A stretch of DNA of 64,000 nt from JBMDXB01 sp048594975 (GCA_048594975.1 JBMDXQ010000042.1:62001-126000), one strand, 5' to 3'. Shown: positions 15,528 to 25,414, counted from the first letter of the stretch. The notes: generated by a model from the letters alone, not told the origin. Made by a program: numbers and translations.

Positions 15528-17471
15528 TCAACGCCCTCCGATCGGCGTATCGCTCGCCCAGCCGAACTGCAGCGCGAACTGGCCGCGCACATGCCAGGTC
15601 CCGTTCGACGGCCGCCACACCGCCACGTCCGTCACGCCGTCTCCGTTGTAGTCCCCAGGCACCGGGACGTCATCGGGCCAGCCCCACTGGACGGCGAACT
15701 GGTTCAGGACGTGCCACTCACCCCACCCGGGCCGGTACAGCGCGAGGTCCGTCACGCCGTCTCCGTTGTAGTCGCCCGGGACCGGCATGTCGGTTGGGAG
15801 ACCCCACTGCAGGGCGAACTGGTTCAGCACGTACCACGTCGCGGAAGATGGCCGCCGAACCGCCACGTCCGTCGCGCCGTCCCCGTTGTAGTCCCCCGGC
15901 ACCGGTACGTCCTCCGGCCAGCCGAACTGGACCGTGTACACGTTGCGCACGTACCAGGTGCCGTCGGACGGCCGCCACACCGCGATATCCGTTATCCCGT
16001 CGCCGTTGTAGTCCCCGGGCACGGGCACGTCGCCGGGCAGGCCCCACTGGACCGAGAAGAGGTTGCGCACGTGCCAGACCCCCGTCGAAGGACGCCACAC
16101 TGCGATGTCGGTCACTCCGTCCCCGTTGTAGTCCCCCGCTACCGGCACGTCGCCCGGCCAGCCCCACTGGACCGAGAACTGGTTGTGCACGAACCACTCG
16201 CCGCTCGACGACCGATACACGGCGACATCGCGGGCGCCGTCACCGTTGAAGTCCCACTGGGTTGAACCGCCCCCCCCGCCGCCGCCGCCCCCCGCAAACA
16301 CGAGCGTCCCGCGCCCGCCCGCCGTCTCGAAGGAGGTGACCAGCCATCGGCCGTTCCGCTCGTCGGCCGCGATCGAGGGCCAGAACTCCGGCCACGAACC
16401 GTCCCACGGGGAGATGACTACCGGCATCATCTGGAAATTGCTGTCGATCTCGACCGCATACAAATCGGCCCAGCGGCTCGGATCGAGACCCGTGTTTCGC
16501 CACTTCGAGGTGAGGAGCGCCGTTCCGGTGGCCGCGTTGAACTTCAACGCGATATCTCCGGCCCAGTCGCCGAAGCGGTGATCGTAGGAGCCGAGGGCCC
16601 CGGTAGTGGAAACCGTGCGGAACTGCGCGTAGCTCGCCTGCCACCAGACCGTGAGGAACTGCCCCGTGACCGGGTTGAAGACCACCCAGGGATCGTCCAT
16701 CCGGGACGTATGGTCGTCGAGGTAGAACAGTCCCGACTCCGGTTGCAGGGTGTTTGCGTTGAACAGCCGGGCGAACACGGCGCCGCCGAAGAAATTGAAG
16801 GGATAGCCGCCGGCAAACCCGGTGGCGAGGCACGTGCCCGATGGCGCGCAGGCCAGGGTCGCCGAGCCCTCGAAATCGAGCCCGTCACCGATGGGCACGG
16901 CACCTGATGCGGCACCGTTCGTCCACACCGACTGGACGACGGGCTGCGCCAGCCCGCCCACGAGAATCCGCGTAGCGACGATGAAATGATCGCCGAACCA
17001 CACCGTCTGCGCTTTCTCGGCTGCCTGCCACTGGCCCAGGGTGTCGACGAGGGGGATGGCCCCGCCCACCTGCACGGCACCGCCGGCGAACCTGACCAGC
17101 CGGCCATACTTGACGTAGGACGAGCCACTGACACCCAGATACGTGACGAGGAACACCGGGTCGGAAGGTGGGCCGCCGAACGCGACCTGCGGCCACGCGG
17201 TCAGCGTGCCTTCGGCGGCGGTCGCGAGGTAGAACGCGCCTCCGACGGGAGCCCCGTTCCGGTCGAGGAACTGTCCCGTCAACGGGTTCCCCTGCCAGTG
17301 CGTCATCAGGTACACCTGGTTGACGCTGTCGAACGCGACGGCATTCCTCGCCGATGGATACTGCGGCAGCCGATAGGGCGCCACACTGATCTCCGCAAAC
17401 GCGGGAACGGCACCGGTCAGGAGGACGATCACTGCAAGAAGGAGTGTGCGGCGGCTGATGTGATGCTTCAT
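15528..17471 (-). CDS. Secreted protein with propeller-like N-domain and six FG-GAP repeats
   Basis: This protein of about 647 aa carries a signal peptide (MKHHISRRTLLLAVIVLLTG...AFA). The N-terminal ~400 residues contain WxxGNPLTGQFL-type and FNPVTGQFLTVWW repeats suggesting a beta-propeller. A poly-Gly linker (nine Gly) leads to six near-identical 40-aa FG-GAP blades (GDYNGDGVTDIAVWRPSTG). It is probably extracellular and calcium-binding; the role is unknown. It shares the FG-GAP C-terminus style with the protein at 8612-11803 but not the N-terminal modules. The start at 17471 is set by the signal peptide. Confidence 0.78.
   Translation of the reverse strand: MKHHISRRTLLLAVIVLLTGAVPAFAEISVAPYRLPQYPSARNAVAFDSVNQVYLMTHWQGNPLTGQFLDRNGAPVGGAFYLATAAEGTLTAWPQVAFGGPPSDPVFLVTYLGVSGSSYVKYGRLVRFAGGAVQVGGAIPLVDTLGQWQAAEKAQTVWFGDHFIVATRILVGGLAQPVVQSVWTNGAASGAVPIGDGLDFEGSATLACAPSGTCLATGFAGGYPFNFFGGAVFARLFNANTLQPESGLFYLDDHTSRMDDPWVVFNPVTGQFLTVWWQASYAQFRTVSTTGALGSYDHRFGDWAGDIALKFNAATGTALLTSKWRNTGLDPSRWADLYAVEIDSNFQMMPVVISPWDGSWPEFWPSIAADERNGRWLVTSFETAGGRGTLVFAGGGGGGGGGSTQWDFNGDGARDVAVYRSSSGEWFVHNQFSVQWGWPGDVPVAGDYNGDGVTDIAVWRPSTGVWHVRNLFSVQWGLPGDVPVPGDYNGDGITDIAVWRPSDGTWYVRNVYTVQFGWPEDVPVPGDYNGDGATDVAVRRPSSATWYVLNQFALQWGLPTDMPVPGDYNGDGVTDLALYRPGWGEWHVLNQFAVQWGWPDDVPVPGDYNGDGVTDVAVWRPSNGTWHVRGQFALQFGWASDTPIGGR
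15600..16260. repeat. Tandem 120-bp repeats encoding FG-GAP blades
   Basis: The block GTCACGCCGTCTCCGTTGTA recurs at 15631 and 15751, with close variants every 120 bases up to about 16230. The period is exactly 40 codons and follows the protein repeat, so this is coding repetition and not a CRISPR array. Confidence 0.85.
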
Positions 17472-17688
17472 CGTGTGTCTCGGCGGAACACAGCACAGCC
17501 CGGATCGCGGCGATCGGGAACGGGCGGATCGGTTCCTTGCTGTACTTCGGATGCTCGCTCTCGAAGAATAGGGGGCGAGAAGAATGTAGCTGGCAGCGGC
17601 TGGGCTTGTCAACGCCGGCCCACGTTACCGCTGAGATGGCGGGCGGTACATCCATCGTATTCTTCGAGCTGCACTTGAGGAAACTGAC

Positions 17689-18759
17689 ATGACGATCGTC
17701 CGTCCGTGGCTGGTGTGCGCCGTCGCGGTCTCAACGGTTCTGGGCGCCGCGACCGCCGGCACGCAGGAGTCCGATCGCGCGGCCGTCGAGGGCAGCATCG
17801 CCGCCCATCTGGCCAAGGGCGACATATCTGGCGCGCTGTCGAGCTACGACGCGTTTGTCAGCAGCATCAAAAAACCCGACCTCGAGCTCGTCCACCCGAT
17901 TGCGCTGGCGGAGCTGAAGCGTCTGGCGCGATCGTACCCGCAGGATCCCGTGATTTATCCAGGCGCCCTGGAACGGCTCGCGCTCGCCGGCGACAGCGAG
18001 GCGCTTCAGGGTCTCCGGCGTGCCGGCGGCGCGTCGTCTTCGCCCCTCGGCGTCGGCTCGCTGGCCAGCCTCGCGCGGCTGCATGACGACGGCGCGGAAC
18101 GGCGCCTGGGCGAACTGCTGAAATCGGCGCCGCCGGAATCGAAGATCCGGCTGATCGAAGCGATCGAAGCGGCAGACGCGCGCAGCCAGGGCGCCGCGGT
18201 CGCGGCGCTGCTCAACGATGGCGACGTGAACGTGCGGCGGGTGGCGGCGCGCACCGTGGGGGTTCTGCAACACCGCGAGGCCATCCCGCAGCTGCGCGCC
18301 ATGATGGAGCGCGACGCGCCGATCGTCCGGATGTTCGCAGGGCCAGCGCTCAAGCGGATGGGCGACACGTCGGCCGATGCCTGGGTCTCGAAGATGCTCG
18401 CCGGCGACGCGCCGGAGATGCGGCTCGAGGCGGCGCGGGCCTTCCCCCGGTCGGGCCGAGCGCCATGGGTCGAGCGCGTCAAGGAACTCCGGGGCAATCG
18501 CGACATCGTCGCGAGGGTGCGTGCCGCGGAGGTGCTCGCCTGCTGTGATCCCGCGGTGTCGCGCGCCATCCTGGACGAAGCGCTCGCCGATCCGCTTCCG
18601 CCGGTGCGCGTCGAGGCGGCGCGCGTCTACGAGCTGGCGGAGCTGGCCGACGCCGCCGTCGCGCGCCGGCTCCTTGGCGACTCGTTCGACCACGTTCGTC
18701 TCTACGGCGCCGGCACGGTCGTGCGCCAAGTGGCGACGCTTCGCGCGAAGAAGAAGTAG
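17689..18759 (+). CDS. Exported HEAT-repeat protein
   Basis: This 356-aa protein has an N-terminal signal (WLVCAVAVSTVLGAATAGTQ) and an all-helical body. From about residue 140 it shows HEAT/PBS-like repeats, for example AAVAALLNDGDVNVRRVAARTVG and PIVRMFAGPALKRMGDTSA, which form protein-binding solenoids. It is probably periplasmic; the partner is unknown. It is divergent from the FG-GAP gene at 15528-17471, sharing a 217-base intergenic region, and is followed 55 bases later by a membrane glycosyltransferase-like gene. Confidence 0.72.
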   Translation: MTIVRPWLVCAVAVSTVLGAATAGTQESDRAAVEGSIAAHLAKGDISGALSSYDAFVSSIKKPDLELVHPIALAELKRLARSYPQDPVIYPGALERLALAGDSEALQGLRRAGGASSSPLGVGSLASLARLHDDGAERRLGELLKSAPPESKIRLIEAIEAADARSQGAAVAALLNDGDVNVRRVAARTVGVLQHREAIPQLRAMMERDAPIVRMFAGPALKRMGDTSADAWVSKMLAGDAPEMRLEAARAFPRSGRAPWVERVKELRGNRDIVARVRAAEVLACCDPAVSRAILDEALADPLPPVRVEAARVYELAELADAAVARRLLGDSFDHVRLYGAGTVVRQVATLRAKKK

Positions 18760-18814
18760 GAGACAGCGCAATCGCCTGCGGCCTGCCAGAGCCTCCCGTG
18801 CTATAAGTCGGCTG

Positions 18815-20353
18815 TTGCCGACACGACCAACGGCGCGCCGCCGGCCGCTCGCCATCGCGGCGGTGCTGGGGCCGGGTGCAGCCCTCGCCGCCTGGTACGT
18901 GGTGCACGCCTGGGGCGTCACCGGAACGGTCGGTTTCCCGCTCGACGATTCCTGGATTCACGCGCAGTTCGCGCGCAACCTCGCGACCGGCCGTGGCTTC
19001 ACGTACACGGGCGGCCAGTGGGTCTCGGGATCGACCGCGCCGGCCTGGACGCTCTTGCTCGCGGCCGGCTACTTCATCGCGCGACACATGGTGCCCGCGG
19101 CATTCGTGCTCGGGTTCCTGTGCCAGGCGGCGGCGTGCTATTACGCGCTGCGGCTCGCGGAGTCCCTCGGCGCGCCGCGGCTCGTCGCCGCACTCGCCGG
19201 CGTGCTGGTGGGCGTTACGCCGGTGATCGTGTGGGGCGCGGTCTCGGGCATGGAGGTCCCGCTGGCCGCGGCGCTCTCGCTCGCAGGGCTGTATCACCAC
19301 TTCCACGCACGCGACGAGCCGGGTCCACGGCGTTACGCCGGGCCGACCCTGCTTGGCGCCAGCGCGCTGGCACGGCCGGAGAATCTCGCGCTCGTCGGGG
19401 TCGTCGCCGTCGCGGAGGTGGTCGGGCGGGCTCCAGCGGGCGCACGGCTCGCGCGTGCGGCGCGGGTCTGCGTGGTGGCGGCGCTCGCGTTCGCACCGCT
19501 CGTCGCCTTCAGCTACGCGACGATCGATCGGCCGCTGCCCACGACGTTCTACGCCAAGAGCGGACCCGGCATCGTACGCGCCATCGAGACGCGCGATCAC
19601 GCCATGGCGAGGCGGGCGCTGCAGACGTTCGGTCCGCGGGCGGTGCACAACTTCTGGCTCACGCTGATCGATCAGTGGTCGTGGGCCGCGTGGCTGCTGG
19701 TTCCGGCGGTGGCGGGCGCCGTCGCGGCCCCGGCCGCGCGCCGCCCGGGGCTGACGCTGGCCGCGGCTCTGGTCGTCGTGCCCTACGCGATGGGCCTCGC
19801 GGCGCCGCAACGGCTGAAGCCGGAGAACGTGCGCTACACCGCGCAGCTGCTGGCGATCGCCGCGCCGCTCGTCGCCGTGGGGCTGTCCGGCCTGCTGCAC
19901 CGTACCACGGCGATCGCGGCGATTCTCGTGCTGGGCGCCACGGTCGCGGGATGGCGCACCGTGCAGCAGGCACCGATGTACGCCATCGCGGTCAAGAACA
20001 TCCAGGAGCTGCACGTCACCACCGGGCGCTGGATGGCCGAGCACCTGCCCCCGCACGCGCGCGTGGCCGCCAACGACGTCGGCGCGATGGCGTATTTCTC
20101 ACGGCGGCCGATCCTCGATCTCGAGGGCCTCGTCTCGCCCGAGGTGCTCCCCTATCGCAGGTTTGCCGATCGCGGCATCCGGGTGGTGAGGGACCTGCGG
20201 CCCGATTACGTCGCCATCTTCCCGGAGTGGTATCCCGAGATCCCCGCCGGCGGGGAGTTCCGCGAGATCCATCGCGTCACCATCACCGACAACCTCGTGT
20301 CGGCCGGCGCCACGCTGGTCATTTTTGCGACGCCGTGGTCACCGCGCCGGTGA
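18815..20353 (+). CDS. GT-C fold polytopic membrane glycosyltransferase-like protein
   Basis: This 512-aa protein has about ten transmembrane helices. FPLDDSWIHAQFARNLATG in the first periplasmic loop carries the acidic pair typical of GT-C enzymes (ArnT/PMT/GT87-like), which use lipid-linked sugar donors. A soluble C-terminal part (HLPPHARVAANDVGAMAYFS, then PDYVAIFPEWYPEIP) is also typical of these families. No ATG fits; a TTG at 18815 is the most plausible start. The end overlaps the convergent gene by 35 bases. Substrate unknown. Confidence 0.65.
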   Translation: MPTRPTARRRPLAIAAVLGPGAALAAWYVVHAWGVTGTVGFPLDDSWIHAQFARNLATGRGFTYTGGQWVSGSTAPAWTLLLAAGYFIARHMVPAAFVLGFLCQAAACYYALRLAESLGAPRLVAALAGVLVGVTPVIVWGAVSGMEVPLAAALSLAGLYHHFHARDEPGPRRYAGPTLLGASALARPENLALVGVVAVAEVVGRAPAGARLARAARVCVVAALAFAPLVAFSYATIDRPLPTTFYAKSGPGIVRAIETRDHAMARRALQTFGPRAVHNFWLTLIDQWSWAAWLLVPAVAGAVAAPAARRPGLTLAAALVVVPYAMGLAAPQRLKPENVRYTAQLLAIAAPLVAVGLSGLLHRTTAIAAILVLGATVAGWRTVQQAPMYAIAVKNIQELHVTTGRWMAEHLPPHARVAANDVGAMAYFSRRPILDLEGLVSPEVLPYRRFADRGIRVVRDLRPDYVAIFPEWYPEIPAGGEFREIHRVTITDNLVSAGATLVIFATPWSPRR

Positions 20354-21347
20354 CCGTCGCGGCCCCGTCCGGGCCGAACAGCGCGAACAGCAGGCCCGGC
20401 AGGAGCAGCGCATAGAGCGGCGTGAAGATGCGCGTCTCGATGATGTTCGAGAAGAGGAAGGCGATGGCCACGACGACCGGCACGACCAGCAGCGCGCGGC
20501 GCACGAACACCGGCGCCCCTCCGGCCCCCTTCAACGCCAGGAAGAGCATGGGCCCGAACAGCACGACGCCGAAGTACGCGTAGGCGCGGTAATACGGGTC
20601 GTACAATTCGGCAGGAAGCGGGAGCGTGAGATCCGTGAGGTTGCGCGCCGCCTGCCAGTACTCGTAGTGCTGGAGCCCCCGCCAGAAGCGGAGGCCGGCG
20701 TAGACCGCGAACCACTCCAGCGCGAAGAGGCCGGTCCTGAGCGCGTGCGATCGCGAGACCGGCGCGGCGACGGCGTACAGCAGCACGAGGAAGACCGCCG
20801 TCTCGCGGTTGAGGGCCGCGGCCGCCAGAGCGATCGCGAACAGCAGGTCCGACCGGCGTGCCACTGCGGCCGCGCCGAGCGTGAACAGCGCGAGCTCGGG
20901 GATGTGATCGGGGTGCGCCCAGGAGTTGGTGAACGTGAGCGGCAACGTCGCGGCCGTGACAGCGACCCCGGCAGCCGCCGCCGGCGCAGCAAACCACGTG
21001 CGCAGGTACGCGTGGACGATGCAGTACGCGAGGAAGATCCACGCCAGGCGGCTGATGAACCACACGGTCTGCGGGGATGCGCCGGTCACGCGTGCGAGAG
21101 AGTGGTCGATGAACGGGGCGAGCACACGGTAGCGGGCCGGCGCCGGCTCGGTGTTGGACACGACGGCGGGAATGAAGTTGGTGACCGGATGTTTCGGATA
21201 GGCGCGCATCCGCAGATCGGCGAACCCGGTGGCTATCGCGATCGAGAGATACAGCAGGACGCACCAGGTGTCCGCCAGGCTGGCACGCCGGCCGGCGCGC
21301 GTCACCGCGCGCGGCGTGTCGTCACTGGTTCGTAGGGGTTGCGTCAT
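20319..21347 (-). CDS. Polytopic membrane protein, unknown function
   Basis: This 342-aa protein has around nine hydrophobic segments. TNFIPAVVSNTEPAPARYRV in the first periplasmic loop and NSWAHPDHIPELALF with an N-x-W-x-H-P-D pattern resemble uncharacterised integral membrane proteins that may have a GT-C-like fold. The ATG at 21347 was preferred over one at 21404. It converges on the GT-C protein and overlaps it. No family name can be given with confidence. Confidence 0.6.
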   Translation of the reverse strand: MTQPLRTSDDTPRAVTRAGRRASLADTWCVLLYLSIAIATGFADLRMRAYPKHPVTNFIPAVVSNTEPAPARYRVLAPFIDHSLARVTGASPQTVWFISRLAWIFLAYCIVHAYLRTWFAAPAAAAGVAVTAATLPLTFTNSWAHPDHIPELALFTLGAAAVARRSDLLFAIALAAAALNRETAVFLVLLYAVAAPVSRSHALRTGLFALEWFAVYAGLRFWRGLQHYEYWQAARNLTDLTLPLPAELYDPYYRAYAYFGVVLFGPMLFLALKGAGGAPVFVRRALLVVPVVVAIAFLFSNIIETRIFTPLYALLLPGLLFALFGPDGAATVTGAVTTASQK

Positions 21348-21577
21348 AAGCCGCGTCACCGTGCGTCGTCGGCGCTCGGCCGGAGCGTCAGCCGCCGACG
21401 ACAATACTACGGCCCGGGCATCGTCGATCGAATCGTGGCGCCCGGGCAGGCCGCCGCGGGATGACGTCTCGGCTGCCGCTGCCGTCCAGCACGCCGGGGC
21501 TGCGTCGGCGCGCTCGTGCCAGCTTGAACGACGTCGAGACGCACAACATAATCACCCGTGCGGCAGGTTGAAGCTCC

Positions 21578-22672
21578 TTGGACATCGACGCAGTCATTAT
21601 CGGGGCCGGCGTCACCGGCCTCGCCATCGCCGCCGAACTCGCGGCATCCGGCCGGAGCGTCGTCATCGCGGAGCGCCACCCGCGCCCGGGCATGGAGACG
21701 AGCACCCACAACAGCGGCGTCATCCACGCCGGCATCTACTATCCGTCCGACTCGCTGAAAGCGCGCCTCTGCGTCGAAGGGGCGCGGCTGCTGTACGAGT
21801 TCTGCCCGGCGCACGACGTGCCGCACGAGCGCTGCGGCAAGCTCGTGGTGGCATCGACCGACGAGGAGTGCCGGGAGCTCGAGCGCCTGTACCGGCAGGG
21901 GACGTCGAACGGAGTGGAAGGGCTGGCCCTCGTCGATCGGCAGTTCATGCGCGCGCGCGAGCCGCGGGTCTCCGCCCGGGCGGCGCTCTGGGCGCCGGAG
22001 AGCGGCCGGGTAGAGCCCGAGGCGCTCGTCCGCGCGCTGCTGCGCCAGGCTGAGGCCTACGAGGCCATCCTGCTGCGCGGCGCACGCGTCCTCGGCGCGG
22101 AGCCGCTGCCCGACGGGTTCAACGTCCGCCTCGAGGAGGAGACCATCGTCACGCGCACGGTGGTGAACGCCGCCGGCTTGTACGCCGACGACGTATCGGT
22201 GGCCTGCGGCGGCGAGCGCTTCCGCATCTATCCGTGCCGCGGCGAGTACGCCGAGCTGAAGCCGTCACGGTGCCACTGGATCAACGGGCTCGTCTACCCT
22301 CTGCCGCATGCCTCGGGACACGGGCTGGGCGTGCACCTGACGAAGACGACCGGTGCCACCGTGCTGCTCGGTCCGACGATCCGCTTTCAGCAGGACAAGG
22401 CCGACTACGAATCCGAGCGCCTGCCGCTCGAGGCGTTCGTCGAACCGGCCCGTCGGCTGGTGCCGACCGTCTCGATCGACGATCTCATGTACGGCGGCAG
22501 CGGCATCCGGGCAAAGATGCATCCACCGTCGGAACGGTTCGCGGATTTCATGATCCGGCGGGATCGCAACGTGCCGGCGCTGATCCACGCCGCCGGCATC
22601 GACTCGCCGGGCCTGACATCCTGCCTGGCGATCGCACGGTACGTCCTCGCGATCGTGTCTGACGGAGAGTGA
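21578..22672 (+). CDS. lhgO: FAD-dependent oxidoreductase, L-2-hydroxyglutarate oxidase-like
   Basis: This 364-aa DAO-family flavoprotein has the FAD-binding motif DAVIIGAGVTGLAIAAEL near the N-terminus, ERHPRPGMETSTHNSGVIH (typical of the L-2-hydroxyglutarate oxidase branch, where the His is near the flavin), GRVEPEALVRAL, and a C-terminal GIDSPGLTSCLAIARYV that closes the FAD site. The likely role is re-oxidising L-2-hydroxyglutarate to 2-oxoglutarate with electrons passed to quinone or oxygen. Start is TTG at 21578. The symbol is by family and the exact substrate is not proven. Confidence 0.8.
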   Translation: MDIDAVIIGAGVTGLAIAAELAASGRSVVIAERHPRPGMETSTHNSGVIHAGIYYPSDSLKARLCVEGARLLYEFCPAHDVPHERCGKLVVASTDEECRELERLYRQGTSNGVEGLALVDRQFMRAREPRVSARAALWAPESGRVEPEALVRALLRQAEAYEAILLRGARVLGAEPLPDGFNVRLEEETIVTRTVVNAAGLYADDVSVACGGERFRIYPCRGEYAELKPSRCHWINGLVYPLPHASGHGLGVHLTKTTGATVLLGPTIRFQQDKADYESERLPLEAFVEPARRLVPTVSIDDLMYGGSGIRAKMHPPSERFADFMIRRDRNVPALIHAAGIDSPGLTSCLAIARYVLAIVSDGE

Positions 22673-22690
22673 TCGCGCGTCGCCGTCCGG

Positions 22691-23566
22691 TCACGGCGCG
22701 TCGCCGGTCCGCGCAGCCGCACCAGCCGCCAGATAACGCGCGCACGCGTCCTGCCACGTCGGCATGGCGATGCCGACGCCGGCCAGCTTGGCAGGGCTGA
22801 GCGCGCAGTAACGGGGACGAGGCGCCCGCAGGCCTGCGGTCTGCAGCGTGAGCGGCCTCATCCGTAGCGGCCTGCCGAGGGCATCGGCGATCGCCTGCGC
22901 GATCACCGCCCACGTCGCCGCACCCTCATTGACGCAGTGATAGACGCCCGACGGCACGCGGCGCTCGATCAACGAGCGGGTCGCTGCCGCGATATCGGCG
23001 GTGTAGCCGGGCGACACGACGCGATCGACGAAGACCGGGACCTCGTCGCCTGCCTGGATGCGATCGACGATCGTCCCGAGGCTTCCCCGCCGAAACCCGC
23101 CCGGACCGGGATCGCCGAAGAGACTCTCGACGCGCAGCACGTACGAGCCCGGCGCCTCGAGCGCAAACCACTCGCCAAGCAGCTTCGATGCTGCGTACAC
23201 GCCGCGCGGGTTGGGCGTGTCGGCTTCGGTGTACGGACGACCCTCCTCGCCATCGAAAACGAAGTCCGTGCTGTAGTGGACGAGGATGGCGCCCGCGTTC
23301 CGCGCTGCGCGCGAGAGCGACCGCGCGCCGAACGCGTTGACGCTCAGCGCCCGCACCGGCTCCGACTCCGCGCGGTCGACATCGTTGTAGGCTGCGCAGT
23401 TGACGATCACCTCTGGACGCACGGCATCGACGGCGGTGGCGACCGCGCGCTCGTCGGCGACGTCCAGCGCCGACCGTTCGGGCGCCTGGACCTCGGCGTC
23501 GCGCTGGAACTCGCGCACGATGGCCGCGCCGAGCAGGCCGCGTGCGCCGGTTACGAGGACGCGCAT
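22691..23566 (-). CDS. rfbD: dTDP-4-dehydrorhamnose reductase (RfbD/RmlD family)
   Basis: This 291-aa extended SDR has the NADPH motif VTGARGLLGAAI (5-16), NCAAYNDVDRAE (56-67), STDFVFDG (99-106) and the catalytic Tyr124-x3-Lys128 in VYAASKLLGEW. The family reduces dTDP-4-keto-rhamnose to dTDP-L-rhamnose for surface polysaccharide. rfbA, rfbB and rfbC are not in the window, so the enzyme may act on a related sugar. It converges with the FAD oxidoreductase (18-base gap). Confidence 0.82.
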   Translation of the reverse strand: MRVLVTGARGLLGAAIVREFQRDAEVQAPERSALDVADERAVATAVDAVRPEVIVNCAAYNDVDRAESEPVRALSVNAFGARSLSRAARNAGAILVHYSTDFVFDGEEGRPYTEADTPNPRGVYAASKLLGEWFALEAPGSYVLRVESLFGDPGPGGFRRGSLGTIVDRIQAGDEVPVFVDRVVSPGYTADIAAATRSLIERRVPSGVYHCVNEGAATWAVIAQAIADALGRPLRMRPLTLQTAGLRAPRPRYCALSPAKLAGVGIAMPTWQDACARYLAAGAAARTGDAP

Positions 23567-23598
23567 GGAGCCAGGTCGATCAAGGCGTTTTCAGGTGC

Positions 23599-23618
23599 GG
23601 CAGCCCATGCCGGCTGCC
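23599..23618 (-). terminator. Hairpin between the DegT gene and rfbD
   Basis: GGCAGCC and GGCTGCC form a perfect 7-bp stem with a 6-base loop in the 84-base gap. No T-run follows; it may only partly terminate. Confidence 0.3.
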
Positions 23619-23650
23619 TGCGGAAATCAGATCTGCTGGAAGGCAGGCCT

Positions 23651-24799
23651 TTACCGCCCGCTTTCCAGCTGTTTCAAAGACGCCGCCAGCGCATCCACGA
23701 CCATCGCCTGCTGCTCCTCCGTCAGCTCGGCGTAGATCGGCAGCGCCAGCGTCGCGTCGGCTGCCGCCTCGGCGTGCGGGAAATCTCCGCGGCGATAACC
23801 CAGCGACGCGAAGCATTCCTGCAGGTGGAAGGGGACCGGGTAGTAGATCTCGGTACCGATTCCGGCGGCGGTGAGGCTGGCGCGGATCTCGTCGCGGTGC
23901 CGCACCCGCACCACGAACTGGTTGTAGATGTGCTCGCGATCCTGCGGGGCGACCGGAAGTGTGACGACGCGATCGAGCCCCGTGGCCGCGAACAGCCGTC
24001 GGTAGCGATCGGCGTTGGCGCGGCGCTGCGCGCTCCACCCCGCCAGGTGCGGCAGCTTGACCCGCAGCACCGCCGCCTGCAGCGCGTCGAGTCGGAAGTT
24101 CCCGCCGATCCGCCGGTGAAAATACTTCGGCTCGGCGCCGTGGTTGCGCAGCAGACGGATCTCCCCGGCGAGCACCGGGTCGTTGCTCGTCACCAGCCCG
24201 CCATCACCGAACGCGCCGAGGTTCTTGCTCGGGAAGAACGAGAAGCAGCCGGCGGTGCCGAACGTGCCCGCCTGGCGGCCGCGGTAGGTCGCACCGATCG
24301 CCTGCGCCGCATCCTCGATCACGGCCAGGTTCGCGTCGCGCGCGACCTCCAGGATCGGGTCCATGTCCGCGCAGAGGCCGTACAGGTGGACCGGGATGAT
24401 GGCGCGCGTGCGGGAGGTCAGCGCCGCACGGACCGCCGCCGGGTCCATGTTGCAGGTGGCCGGGTCGATGTCCACGAACCGCGGCGTGGCCCCGGCGCGC
24501 ACGATCGACCCGGCGGTGGCAAAAAACGAGTAGGTGCTGGTGATCACCTCGTCGCCGTCGCCGATGCCCAGGGCCATCAGCGAGGCGAGCAGCGCGTCTG
24601 TCCCGGACGAGACAGCGACCGCCTGCCGCACGCCGATGTACTGGGCGAGCTCGCGCTCGAGCGCTTCGACCTCTGGTCCGTTGATGAAACGCTGGCTGTC
24701 GCAGACGCGGGTGATCGCGGCGAGCAGATCCTGCCGCAGCGGCCGGAACTGAGCCCCGAGGTCCAGGAGCGGGACCTGCGTCTTCGCGGGGGCGGTCAT
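23651..24799 (-). CDS. DegT/DnrJ/EryC1 family PLP-dependent sugar aminotransferase
   Basis: This 382-aa fold-type I aminotransferase transfers an amino group to nucleotide-linked keto sugars. VPLLDLGAQFRPL opens the protein, SSGTDAL (64-70) binds PLP phosphate, EDAAQAIGATYRG holds the PLP-ring Asp, and Lys192 in FFPSKNLGAFGDGG is the Schiff-base lysine. NGPEVEALERELA and YNQFVVRV are also family hallmarks. The ATG lies inside the end of the upstream gene (4-base overlap), so the two are co-translated. It likely supplies an amino sugar for the polysaccharide locus. Confidence 0.9.
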   Translation of the reverse strand: MTAPAKTQVPLLDLGAQFRPLRQDLLAAITRVCDSQRFINGPEVEALERELAQYIGVRQAVAVSSGTDALLASLMALGIGDGDEVITSTYSFFATAGSIVRAGATPRFVDIDPATCNMDPAAVRAALTSRTRAIIPVHLYGLCADMDPILEVARDANLAVIEDAAQAIGATYRGRQAGTFGTAGCFSFFPSKNLGAFGDGGLVTSNDPVLAGEIRLLRNHGAEPKYFHRRIGGNFRLDALQAAVLRVKLPHLAGWSAQRRANADRYRRLFAATGLDRVVTLPVAPQDREHIYNQFVVRVRHRDEIRASLTAAGIGTEIYYPVPFHLQECFASLGYRRGDFPHAEAAADATLALPIYAELTEEQQAMVVDALAASLKQLESGR

Positions 24800-25344
24800 C
24801 GAATGACGATCGCGGGCGCGCCCCACAGCGCGACGACGTTGGCGTAGTTGGTGCTGGTGCCGCCGGCGCCGGCGCGGACGTTGAAGATCAGTTCCATCTC
24901 CTCGCCGGCATAGGCGGAGAGGTCGACGAAGGCGGGCATCCACTTGCGATCGGCGGTGTTCGCGAAGGGGTGGACGTGCTGTGAGAACAGCTGCTCCGAG
25001 GTCCGCCCGTCCGAGACGAGGACGAAGAAGTAAGCGCCGTCGCCCTGCGCCTCCCATACCTCCGGTTTCATGCCCACGTCCACCCGCAACCACGCATCGT
25101 CGGGGATCCTGACCCGCCAGGTGATCCGCGACGGGCCGTTGGACACGATCGCCCGCTTCGTGTCGCCGTTCAGCGTCACGTCGACCAGCTGCAGCACGCT
25201 CTCGGCCGGCTGCTTCTTCGCCTGCGGGTACAGGGCGAGCAGGTCGACGCTTTCCGCCGTGCCGCGGCGGCTGAACAGCCACCAGCCGGCGGCGATGAGC
25301 ACGAGCACGACGATCGCGGCAATGACCGCGCGATTCACCTTCAT
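24796..25344 (-). CDS. Membrane-anchored beta-rich protein, unknown function
   Basis: This 182-aa protein has one N-terminal transmembrane anchor (AVIAAIVVLVLIAAGWWLF) and a periplasmic domain that looks like a beta-sandwich: ITWRVRIPDDAWLRVDVGMKP, then FVDLSAYAGEEMELIFNV. That pattern resembles carbohydrate-binding or lectin-like folds seen in glycan-synthesis loci. It overlaps the DegT aminotransferase by four bases. No family name recognised. Confidence 0.6.
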   Translation of the reverse strand: MKVNRAVIAAIVVLVLIAAGWWLFSRRGTAESVDLLALYPQAKKQPAESVLQLVDVTLNGDTKRAIVSNGPSRITWRVRIPDDAWLRVDVGMKPEVWEAQGDGAYFFVLVSDGRTSEQLFSQHVHPFANTADRKWMPAFVDLSAYAGEEMELIFNVRAGAGGTSTNYANVVALWGAPAIVIR

Positions 25345-25414
25345 GGCCTGGCGTCCTCCGCGGGATTAAGCGCCTGAATTTACCACAACGGCGACGCGCC
25401 GCTGGCGCTCGGCG

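Noticed and set aside
15600..16260. Regular 120-bp repeats that could look like a CRISPR array
   Set aside because: The period is a whole number of codons, the repeats are long and coding, and no spacer diversity pattern of 30-40 bases exists.
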